64,000 nt of DNA from positions 9,844,747 through 9,908,746 of the forward strand of contig CM055319.2 of the NCBI GenBank assembly GCA_029255685.2, written 5' to 3'. How positions within the stretch are numbered: the first letter of the stretch is position 1; the number at the start of each line of letters is the position of its first letter. The stretch is from Silene conica. Its lineage: Eukaryota; Streptophyta; Magnoliopsida; Caryophyllales; Caryophyllaceae. The position numbers were made by a program, and so were the translations under genes. This document shows, piece by piece, positions 1 through 8,884 of this stretch. The notes beneath the pieces are model-generated. The model was not told where the DNA came from. It searched no databases and was given only the letters and a program-made list of their open reading frames with translations.

Positions 1-1101
1 TGGGTCAGCAGTGGTAGCTCCGTCAACGGCGATCTTCCTCACGGGGCACTCGAACGAGCGATAACCAACCTTCCCGCAGGTATGGCAATGATAAGGGTTT
101 CCATGGCAGTCAGCTCCAGGATGGGGGTCCTTGCGACACTTGAAGCATTTCAGGGGAGCTTCCGTCGAGGGTTCCATGTCACGATCCTGGGAAGACTCAG
201 CTCCGTTAGGTTCTCCTTTTCCTTGGGGGCATTGCTCAGAGAGGTGTCCTTGCTCTCGACAGCGGTAGCAAATGCGGGGTCTACCACGGCGGTTATTGTC
301 TGGCCTAACTGTAGCAGGTCGCACGAGGGACAGTGGGCGCTTTCCCCTTCTAGGAGAAGAGGAGGAGGAAGGAGAACTAAGAGGTCTCTTGCTTCGACAG
401 CTATGCAAAGGTGGTCGGGGAGGAGAGAAAGCTCTAGCTCTCCCGCAATAGATCTCATAAGGGTCCTCCGCTCGCAAGACACTGTAGTAACTCTGGAAGT
501 AAGAAGTCGGGTCACCACTGGCTACACTCCTAGTCTCAGCATTAAGCTTGCTCCTAAACAGATAGGCTTTGTCTTCTTCTCTCTCGACTAACTGTGGGAC
601 AAAGTGGACTAGCTCTTCAAATCGATTGGTGAAAGCTTGAACACAAAGGGTTCCTTGGCGAAGATTCATGAACTCGGTCATCTTATCTTGGCGGATGTCC
701 CTGTGGTAAAATCTCATGCCAAGAAGAGTCTTGAAACGACTCCAAGTGAAGGTGGGGTCACGAGTAGCAGGAGCACTGATCGTCAACCACCAACTTCTAG
801 CCTCACGAACTAAGAACTGAGATGCTACTCGGATCTGATCCTCAGGCCGAACACCATAAATCATGAAGTTCCTTTCCATGTCAAAGAACCAAGCGGTGAG
901 GGTTGCAGCACTGGTCTCTCCGTCGAATGTCTTAGCTGCATTCCTCCACATCTGTGTGATAGTCCAAGCAAATCCTCCAGGTTGGCTACTTCCCGTGGTT
1001 GGAGGTAAAGAAGAAGGCATAGATGACCTAGCTATGCAATCCTGAAGAGTTTGGATGAGGGCCTGTGTCTCCGCACTCTCGGCATCGGTTGGCTCTGTCA
1101 T
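1..1101 (-). CDS. gag of a Tekay/Del-like Ty3/gypsy retrotransposon (runs off left edge)
   Basis: The minus frame is open from ATG at 1101 to position 1 (367 codons), with no stop, so the 3' part lies outside the window. It encodes the capsid/nucleocapsid polyprotein of an LTR retrotransposon. The middle (about 540-900) reads as a gypsy gag core, with a run like TEFMNLRQGTLCVQAFTNRF. An Arg/Ser/Pro-rich stretch follows at about 300-420. Then come zinc-knuckle-like motifs: CYRCREQGHLSEQC near 240-265, CFKCRKDPHPGADC near 110-148, and a third with Tyr in place of His (CHTCGKVGYRSFEC). The start is the first ATG after a leader of about 160 bp that follows the primer-binding site. Chromoviral Tekay/Del assignment is by resemblance and by the very long LTR; the family is sure, the lineage less so. 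The intact frame suggests a fairly young insertion. Confidence 0.85.
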   Translation of the reverse strand, partial: MTEPTDAESAETQALIQTLQDCIARSSMPSSLPPTTGSSQPGGFAWTITQMWRNAAKTFDGETSAATLTAWFFDMERNFMIYGVRPEDQIRVASQFLVREARSWWLTISAPATRDPTFTWSRFKTLLGMRFYHRDIRQDKMTEFMNLRQGTLCVQAFTNRFEELVHFVPQLVEREEDKAYLFRSKLNAETRSVASGDPTSYFQSYYSVLRAEDPYEIYCGRARAFSPPRPPLHSCRSKRPLSSPSSSSSPRRGKRPLSLVRPATVRPDNNRRGRPRICYRCREQGHLSEQCPQGKGEPNGAESSQDRDMEPSTEAPLKCFKCRKDPHPGADCHGNPYHCHTCGKVGYRSFECPVRKIAVDGATTADP

Positions 1102-1257
1102 TCTTTAACCATAAGAGAGTAAACCGTTAGACGTATCCTTAACAAGGCACAAACAGACTACAACATAAGTCCTTAAATCTACCCATCTCTCATTCATTAT
1201 TTGTTTATTTGGTCAAGTTAAGGTTGGGGGTTACATGAGTGCGTCGGGAGCAATAAT

Positions 1258-1269
1258 GCTCTGATACCA
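1258..1269 (-). promoter_or_regulatory. Primer-binding site (initiator Met tRNA)
   Basis: On the minus strand the sequence reads TGGTATCAGAGC, the classic plant LTR-retrotransposon primer-binding site complementary to the 3' end of initiator methionine tRNA. It lies two bases inside the LTR end at 1272 and about 155 bp upstream of the gag ATG. It fixes the orientation of the element (leftward) and the inner LTR border. Confidence 0.9.
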
Positions 1270-1982
1270 ACTGTAAAACCCCTCGCGAAAGCGGAAATAT
1301 AAACACATAAAAGTACCAAAATTGCAGCGGAATTAAAACTTTTAAAGACAAACATGCGAGAAGTCTTAGACTGAAACGTAAACTGAAACTGAAACCAAAT
1401 AGATAAGTAACAGTACTAAGTATCAAACTGAAACATAAATAAATACATCAGCCGGGGATGGCACATCCCTACCGGCACCAAAACAAAAACAACAAAAGTC
1501 TAAGAGTCTAGCTAAGCGTAAACGGGTAAGTCAACTGATGAACGGATCATCACTCGCTAGCTCTCCTGTAACCCTGATCTCCAACCCTGCATGTACCTAC
1601 ATACATGAAAACATGTACGCCACAATCAGTGGGGAGTGACTAGAGTTCTCCTAGCCACCTTTTGTGACAACACGTAACACATAAAACAATACAGAATACT
1701 CCAACATATATCAACATGTGAAGCATAAACAACCCATCATCTGATCTCTTACTCTCATGCGATTACCATGCACGGCTCTCAACTAACTTCATAAACAAAT
1801 AGGAAGGAGAGCCGGTTTCCCTACTGGTTACCCAGTCGGGGGGTCTTTCAATCCAATTATTTATGAAACCGAACTAAGAGTCATCCAATGCCTTGGATGA
1901 TTTAACCACGGATCATATAACAACGATAACATACTATGCATATCTGACACTGTACCATCATCAAGGCAAGCAGATATATAAA

Positions 1983-2645
1983 ACAGCAAGTATAAAGGTT
2001 CAGAGGCGACATCTTAACGCATAACCTAGATACTAAACAATTCAGCAAGTATAAAGGTTCAGAGGCGACATCTTAACGCATAACCTAAATACCAAGTTCA
2101 CAATATCAAGCAAGGACTCAGAGGCGAAAACTCAACGCATGGACCGGCTATCACTGAACATTAGACTCAGAGGCGAAAACTCAACGCATGGACTAACATT
2201 CAATTCACTATCACAAGTAAGGAACTCAGAGGCGAAAACTCAACGCATGTTCCCCTACCACATTACAAGATACTAGACTCAGAGGCGAAAACTCAACGCA
2301 TGTTCTAGCACCAAACACCTGCACTCCGGGTAAGGTATGACAACCTGACTGCCCCGTCGTGCAGTTGCTCTACTCGTCAGACTCAGAGGCGAAAACTCAA
2401 CGCATGTTCTGACGCGATCACACATACATGTCTGGACTCAGAGGCGAAAACTCAACGCATGTCCCAGACACGACAAACAGACATGTATAGAACTCAGAGG
2501 CGAAAACTCAACGCATGGCTCCATACACGACAAACAAACACATATAGGGCTCAGAGGCGAAAACTCAACGCATACCCCTATACATGACAAACAACCTACG
2601 TATTAAGTTCAGAGGCGACATCTTAACGCATAACTTAATACGCAT
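1983..2645. repeat. Eleven-copy interspersed repeat with a conserved ~22-nt core and complementary flanks
   Basis: Copies begin near 2001, 2060, 2118, 2167, 2226, 2278, 2380, 2438, 2493, 2550 and 2610. Each core starts CAGAGGCG and ends AACGCAT. The middle is either AAAACTC (eight copies) or ACATCTT (first, second and last). The flanks differ between copies but pair within a copy. Clear examples are CGTATTAAGTT with AACTTAATACG (last copy, 11 bp), CGTCAGAC with GTTCTGACG (one bulge), GTCTGGAC with GTCCCAGAC (one bulge) and TATAGGG with CCCTATA. The copy at 2118 pairs poorly. All lie inside the LTR, with no open reading frame. Confidence 0.85.
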
Positions 2646-2933
2646 CAAAACAATATCATTCAAGTTTATGAACTACCCTATAGTTCTACCTTTAACTTCT
2701 AATCAACACTTAATTGACCTCGAGAACTAAGATGAGGGAGAGCCGGTTTCCCTTTCGGTTGCCCGACCGGGGGGTCTCTATCCTCACTATATTCCCGAAC
2801 CCAATATAATGTTGCCCATCCTCCGGGGACCTCAAATACATGTCAAAGGTGCACAAAACAAGTTTCAAGTAAAACCGATAAACCGTTTAAAAGTTACGAT
2901 CAAATTACGAAAAACTCAAAATAGCTTACAGGG

Positions 2934-3329
2934 GTCCCCAGCCGGTCGGCAGGCAGCCGGTCGGCCGGCTGGTGACCACCTCAGCCTCTTCTTTCTTTTC
3001 TGAAACAATACACGAACTCCCAGCCGGTCGGCAGGCAGCCGGTCGGCCGGCTGGGAACTCAGCCTCCTTAAAATCTTGAAAACACGAAACGACAAAAACG
3101 CACTCCCAGCCGGCTGGCAGGCGGCCGGTCTGCCGGCTGGGACTACCCTTAAGTTTTCCAAACTACAAAATACAACACAACGCACTCCCAGCCGGCTGGC
3201 AGGCGGCCGGTCTACCGGCTGGGAGACCTATTTCCTATGGTCTCAAAGTCTCGCGTAAAACACCAAAAATCCCAAGAAACGCTCTCAGCCGGTCGACCGG
3301 CGGCCGGTCGGTCGACCGGCTCAGAGAGC
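2934..3329. repeat. Five GC-rich palindromic hairpins spaced about 80-100 bp
   Basis: Imperfect palindromes built from CCAGCCGG and CCGGCTGG arms lie at about 2934-2978, 3017-3057, 3102-3142, 3184-3226 and 3281-3329. The outer arms are specific to the unit: GGTC with GACC in the first, TCCC with GGGA in the middle ones, GCTCTC with GAGAGC in the last. They stand out as GC-rich blocks in an AT-rich LTR. Any role is unknown; such units could form DNA cruciforms or RNA hairpins in the element transcript. Confidence 0.85.
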
Positions 3330-4277
3330 CTGTCGCTGAAAAACGCAATTTCCCAACTTCACAAAACTTCATAAATCGACATGTAAACTTCAGAAATTAC
3401 TACAAGCATGATTTGCCCAACATCATACACACCTAATATCACTATCTTATCAGCATACAATCCCCATAACAATCCTCAAATGGAAATAACAAGTATCCGT
3501 CGCAATTTAGGAAAAACTGAAAATGCAATATGGAACACATAACCACATCTTGGATCATAAATTCTTCACATATTATACATCCTAATCATGATACTAAGTC
3601 CAATAATCATAGAACTTGAATAAAATCAGAAGAACAACATCAAAATCACCAAGCATGCTAATATACACAATAAAGGCCGAGTTATCTCATTATCGTCACC
3701 TCAAAAGCGATTAAGCTCCAAGATCCTCTTCAATAATGGAACTACCAACACCAAGATCCTCTAAGTCTTCTCCTACAACAGAGAAAACGGGTTTTTAGAT
3801 GCTAAAACGGAAATTACACAAAACAGCCCCTTTTTCAAGTTGAACGAAAATGAAATTGAAAGAGACGGATGTCTTGCAAATCTCGCAAGGATTCCGAAAA
3901 GGTATAACTTGCCTTGATTCGACTTCGGGAAGACCTCGAAATGTTGAGTTGAAGCTTGAAGAAATGAGAGAAATGGAGGTTTTAGGGAAGCAGTAGAATG
4001 AGTTGTGAGGGAGGAGGGTATGTCGACATAGAGGATTTTTGGGGGGTTTAAGTAGTCCTTTTTCCGTTAAATGAAACGGGCCAAATATTGTGAACGGGTT
4101 TTTATGAATCGGTTTAAGACTTGCCAAGTTATTACGTCTTAAGGACTTAAGGTTCTTAAGACGGATCTTAACGGAATATTTAAAAACACTTTCTCAATAA
4201 TTATTAAAATATTATTTTATTTCCGTAAAATAAATTAAAACCCTTAAAATAAAATTCACGAAAATACGGGCTGTTAC

Positions 4278-4534
4278 AGGTTTGAAGCATAATCTCCTTA
4301 GTATCTCTCAATTATGTGATCGTGGAAACTTGGTGGAGTTTAGTACTAACATGTGTAAAATCATTGATGCAGCAACCCGTGAGGTCATTCTTGAAGGAAG
4401 ACGTGTAAAAGACGTATATTTAACAAATTTAAACATGATACCCGATGACACTCTATCTTGTATGAGTGTCATGAAGAATGATCCATGGTTGTGGCGCAAA
4501 AGATTTGGACATGTTAGCGCCAAAACTCTTAACA
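4278..4534 (+). pseudogene. SIRE-type Ty1/copia pol, part 1 (pre-integrase region)
   Basis: The translation begins GLKHNLLSISQLCDRGN, the conserved region upstream of integrase in SIRE/Maximus copia polyproteins, and continues to the GH..S motif of the integrase zinc finger (LWRKRFGHVS; the usual first His reads Arg). The Tekay-like LTR truncates it on the left and the CACTA transposon on the right. Removing the CACTA element and one copy of the ACA duplication joins this frame to the one starting at 8888 without a shift. The upstream SIRE parts (5' LTR, gag, protease) are not in the window. Confidence 0.85.
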
Positions 4535-4709
4535 CACTAGTAGAAAAATAGCTATTTGCGGCATTAAAAAAGTGGCCATTTGCGGCATTTTTGGTGTAGC
4601 AGTAAATAAGGGGGCCGCAAATACAAAAAGCTATTTGCGGCGGAAAAAAAACGCCTCAAATAGAGAAGCTATTTGCGGCGTTTTTTAAAAAACGCCGCAA
4701 ATAGCACAC

Positions 4710-4713
<4 letters not shown>

Positions 4714-4741
<28 letters not shown>

Positions 4742-4781
4742 GTTAAAAAATGAAAGATGCAAAGAAATTATTTAAATATAA

Positions 4782-4835
<54 letters not shown>
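4714..4835. repeat. T28 run and (AT)n microsatellite
   Basis: A run of 28 T at 4714-4741 is followed 44 bp later by about 25 AT dinucleotides (4786-4835), inside the left end of the CACTA element. Confidence 0.95.
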
Positions 4836-4837
<2 letters not shown>

Positions 4838-5694
4838 ACCAAAGTCAAATTACAAGGATTTTTAGATTAAATACAAAATACTAGGCTAAGGCTCGATCTT
4901 GTGATTTCGCTTCCCTGAGTCTGCGCTTGCCCAATTCCCAACTCACTAGTATCATTCAAACAACTTCATGCTACTCTGCCGTTTTCCATCTGCCAGCCTC
5001 TTAAAACTGGACAGAAAAAGCAACTTAGCAGCCTCATTGTTCAGCAACATTTTGCATCAGACCCAACATTTCTGCTGTTGTAACTGATGCTCACGCATTT
5101 ACGATCCGGCACTACTAGTCGCTGCTGCAACTGAATAGTCCAGAAACTGATGCTGCAACAATTCTCAAAACAGACCCAGTAGAATTGGTCTGCTCCTTGA
5201 AACTCTGCTTATTCGATTTCCAAACACGCACCTATCCAAGCTTGCCCAAACACAAACCATAGAAGACTGTCACACAACCTCAATTCCCGAGTTCAGAAAT
5301 TCCTGCGATACTGCACGCTGCAGACCCAGAAAAAACCCTACAACTTACTGTTCCAGACAAGCATCCCCTACTGACCTGCTCTGCCAGCGTGAATCCCACT
5401 ACCAGAACAGCCAACTGCTTGCAGCCCAGTCCAAGTCCAGCCAGTGCATATGAGCTAGGACAGCCTACCCATACTACAGACTATACCCATAACCAGCAAC
5501 TTTCTACAGAGAACATTAGCGAGCCCAGTACCAGAAATGGTCCATGGCACACCACCCTCCTGCATAAAACTGCCCAGTACAGAATACCAGACCCATAAAT
5601 GCCATAATTGTTATTTCCGTTTCAGTAACCGCTGTACACGCACCCTTCCAGCCCTGTGACCCTACTAATCTGCCTTATTCCTGAAGTCTGCAAC

Positions 5695-6269
5695 TAGGGG
5701 TGTTCATTCGCGGTTCGGTTCACCGAACCGCATATTTAGTTCGGTTCGCACACGGTTCGGTTTGGCAAAACACCGAACCTAAACCGCACCGTTCGTAACG
5801 GTTATTTACGGTTCAATTAACCACTTTAAACGGTTATTTGCGGTTCGGTTACCGGTTAACGTATAAACATGCTAAATATACTTTTTCTTTGATTTTCGAG
5901 ATTTTTATCTAGTAGTTTAATTAAATTTTTGATATTTAATTATACTCAACAATAAAGTTAATAAGTGAAAATTTAATATTAATCATTTTAACCATTTTTG
6001 AATCTGGAAACACTTTTTAATTAAACAAAAGAACCATTTTTTATATAATATTTTAATTATTTGCTTACTTTTTTGTGAACGGTTCGGTTCGCGGTTAACC
6101 TCTTTTCTAAAATTGCGAACCTCAACCGAACCTTGTCCATGATAAATTTAACGGTTCGGTTCACTGAACCGCTTTGTCAAAACGGTTTGGTTAATCGAAC
6201 CTTAAAAATGTACGGTTTTTCGGTTTTTCGGTTCGGTTATTGCGGTTCGGTTTATTATGAACACCCCTA
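5695..6269. mobile_element. hAT-type MITE, 575 bp, nested in the CACTA element
   Basis: The ends are TAGGGGTGTTCAT and ATGAACACCCCTA, perfect 13-bp inverted repeats. The 8-bp direct repeat TCTGCAAC lies on both sides (5687-5694 and 6270-6277), as expected of hAT insertion. The interior is many copies of CGGTTCGGTT and its complement, so much of the element can fold. There is no coding capacity. Confidence 0.92.
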
Positions 6270-7116
6270 TCTGCAACTGTACCAGATTGACCAGTCCTGC
6301 TTTCAGAACTTCAGATACCTGTACACACATTCCTGCAACATCGACTTCAAAGACGCCAATCCTGCTCAGTACCACATCTGCATCCGGACCACGCCAATCC
6401 TGGTCACACTGCACTTCTGCACACTACTGCGCATTAACTCAACAATGATCAGCCCCTGCAACTGTACAGGACTGTCCCCTTCAATAAGTTTCGAACATGG
6501 TATGTCCACGCTGTACAGCCAGTAAAGCCCATGTATCCCGTGTCTTGCGACTGAGTTGTCCCTCCCTATCAGCCCTGTTGTGAATATAGGCCGGTTTGCA
6601 TTTGGATCATTCATTATTACCTGCAATACATGCAATTTGGTGTTTAAGTATTACTATGTGATCTGAATATGAGATAGCAGTCTAGCACCACTGGGTGGTT
6701 CTCAGTTTCATTCTATCATACCTTTATAATTTGAGAAATTAATCCTACAAGCAGATGTGGCTGCAACAAACAACAAGAATTTCACGCTCAGAAAGACTAA
6801 TTAGGCAGATTTGAAGTAGTGGGTGACAAGCTAGATATGACATACCTTGCCTTCAACCAAGTCATAGGGGCCAATGTTAACCACAATGCATCTAATAGCT
6901 TTTGCAATAACATAATAAGAATATAAAATAATTCAAAAGGGGTGTAAAAATAGTTACAGTTCAACTTGAGTAGACTGGCTATGAAGCAAGGGATCAGAAA
7001 CAACAGCACCAGCATAGCCTGACATCTTTCTAATTCCTTTATCTCCAATATTCTCACCCAATTACTCGAAATCTGATCAAAATAACACAATAAATCTCAC
7101 CAACCAATATCACAGG

Positions 7117-7190
7117 TACTGCCTTTGTTTCAATCGTTTGTTTACCTTTGGTTAACATACTCTTCGCAAACGTAAACAAATGACTGAGAC
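7117..7190. mobile_element. Short hairpin MITE, CGTTTGTTTAC type
   Basis: The sequence is a short inverted repeat: TTTCAATCGTTTGTTTACC on the left and GTAAACAAATGACTGAGAC on the right, with about 35 bp between. A close relative lies at 43722-43812 in PIG-O intron 6. The exact ends are uncertain. Confidence 0.5.
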
Positions 7191-7689
7191 GGTGCGAATA
7201 TTTTATTTATTATTCCTAATTTCCTATCATAAGTCATAACATTCAAATTCTCTCGCGACATACCTTTTTCTTTCGTTTCTCCGTCCCAAGTAGGGAAGAT
7301 ATGAGTCCGCTCGGATTCTAGTTTAAGTCAGTTCTTTTGCGACTTTCTGCAATCAGTATAATAGCAAGCAAAGTAGGTCAGATCATAGAATCTTACGACT
7401 GAGGTGGAGTAGAATAACTTTCTTAATTCTTGTCAATCAAATTTTCATATAAACATTTGTGATAAAGACAATATGATTCCCTACTCCCATCCTATTTATC
7501 TATAATCCAATCACCTTCTAATATCTCTATTCACAAAAAATTATTTTGGGTATAAACACACCGAGGGAAGGAAAAGAGGAAGATGTAAACCTGGTTGGGC
7601 ACCGAGCACATTTATGTGCAACTTGGAAGTAACCTAGCCGACATTCATAGACTTTGTAGCAAACACAATAAGAGTAGAGGGATTCTCGT

Positions 7690-8035
7690 TTCCAGGTACC
7701 TGCCAATACAGCTGACCATGTCTTTTTTTCCTGCCCATACAACAAAAAACTCCTGCAGGAGATTGAGACCTTAGTGGGGATTCAGTTACCAGATCATAAT
7801 ATAACTAACTGGAGGGGAACTGATTCTGATCATGGCTTGCAGGCTGCTGTGAATTCTGCCCTGCTCCTGAGTACCATTTACCACACTTGGGAACAAAGGA
7901 ACATGTGCAAGAACGAGCTGATTTAGACGGTACCTAGGAAGACTGCTCATATAATTGTCGAGGAAATCAAAACCAGAATCAGGAAGAAAAGAGGTTCTAG
8001 CTACAAGCAGGATGAATTAGCTAGATTGGCTTAGT
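7690..8035 (+). pseudogene. LINE remnant: 3' end of a reverse-transcriptase ORF (zinc-binding region)
   Basis: The plus-strand translation reads ADHVFFSCPYNKKL, then LLSTIYHTWEQRNMCKNE, then RIRKKRGSSYKQDELARLA. This is the arrangement of the zf-RVT segment that ends plant L1-type LINE ORF2 proteins (HLFF.C followed by a YHIWRERN-like motif). At least one in-frame stop interrupts it, and the RT domain itself is missing. It is a fossil carried inside the CACTA element, either inserted there or captured. The family call comes from motif recognition only. Confidence 0.55.
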
Positions 8036-8884
8036 TTTCATAAGTTAATGTAATTCGTCTATACCTCTCTTGTACAGTGGTTGCTAGTGATGATCAGGTC
8101 CACCACAATTACCATACGAAATTGACCTACCATTCAATCAAAAGCTTTCCAGAAATGGAGCCATCATTTCTAATTAGAACATTCAATGAGTAACTTAAAT
8201 TAACATTCAAAAAAGAAAACCCTAATTTCTAGCATCAAAATACCATAACTTTACTTTAACTAATTATCTCCCAAATGACTGAAATTTAATTGAAATCCCT
8301 AACCTAAATCTTAATTGAAGAATAAAGTGATAATAATAACATAATCCCTAAATCAAAACTGATAAGAAAACCAAAATCCCAAAATCCCCAAGTCAATCAT
8401 AAACCCTAATCTAAATCATACAAATTTAACCCTAAATTTGTCTACCCACTTAAATTAACAAACAAGATAGACACTAATCTGAATTAATTAACAATAATCC
8501 ACTCAAAATAAGCATAAACTAACAACAGTATTGTTGATGTTGTAAAAGACTAAAGAGATGTGAACATACATGAACGAAAGTCGGTGATGGTGGCCTCATA
8601 CAGTGGCGACGGTGTAAGCGATGAACAACGGTGGGGAAGGAGTTGAGAGTGGTCGTGAGTTGGTAGGTATAAGGAGTTGAGAGTGGGGAGCGACGAAGGG
8701 GATAGAGATGGGTTGAGAGTGGGGTTTTGGTTTTTAAAATATTCACCTCTCATTTGCTGCGTTTTATTACAGAACGCCTCAAATACATAAGTATTTATAA
8801 AAAAAAATATTGAACTTCTATTTGCGGCTACATGCTAAAAACGCCTCAAATAAGTAGCCGCAAATAAACATTTTTCTACTAGTG

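Larger units (their letters stand above)
1272..4277 (-). mobile_element. 5' LTR (3.0 kb) of the leftward Tekay/Del-like element
   Basis: On the plus strand the LTR runs from TGTAAAACCCC to GGGCTGTTACA, giving short inverted ends (TGTAA/TTACA). The inner border is set by the primer-binding site. The outer border is set by the abrupt return to SIRE pol coding sequence at 4278. Its length of about 3 kb is typical of Tekay/Del chromoviruses. It contains two distinct hairpin arrays (1983-2645 and 2934-3329) and otherwise no coding sequence. The 5-bp target duplication can only be seen on one side (4278-4282); the other copy lies outside the window. Confidence 0.85.
4535..8884. mobile_element. Non-autonomous CACTA (En/Spm-like) transposon, 4350 bp
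   Basis: The ends are CACTAGTAGAAAAA at 4535 and its inverse TTTTTCTACTAGTG ending at 8884. Each is flanked by the same 3-bp duplication ACA (4532-4534 and 8885-8887), as expected of CACTA elements. Subterminal repeats of ATTTGCGGC and its complement occur many times within about 180 bp of the left end and 130 bp of the right end, probably transposase binding sites by analogy with En/Spm. No TNPD- or TNPA-like transposase is visible, so movement would need a partner in trans. The interior holds a hAT MITE (5695-6269), a short hairpin MITE (about 7117-7190) and a LINE remnant. The rest (about 4880-5690, 6270-7680 and 8040-8750) is AT-rich or CTGCAAC-rich sequence without convincing genes. Confidence 0.9.

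Noticed and set aside
82-591. Plus-strand open frame of 169 codons
   Set aside because: It is the complement of the gag zinc-knuckle region; gag on the minus strand has the domain motifs and codes for a known family.
1983-2645. Regular repeats with variable spacers that look like a CRISPR array
   Set aside because: The sequence is eukaryotic and lies in a plant LTR; spacer lengths vary widely and the flanks are complementary arms rather than unrelated spacers. No cas genes.
6133-6635. Open frames in the CTGCAAC-rich part of the CACTA element
   Set aside because: Low-complexity composition, one frame runs through a MITE end, and no recognisable domain.
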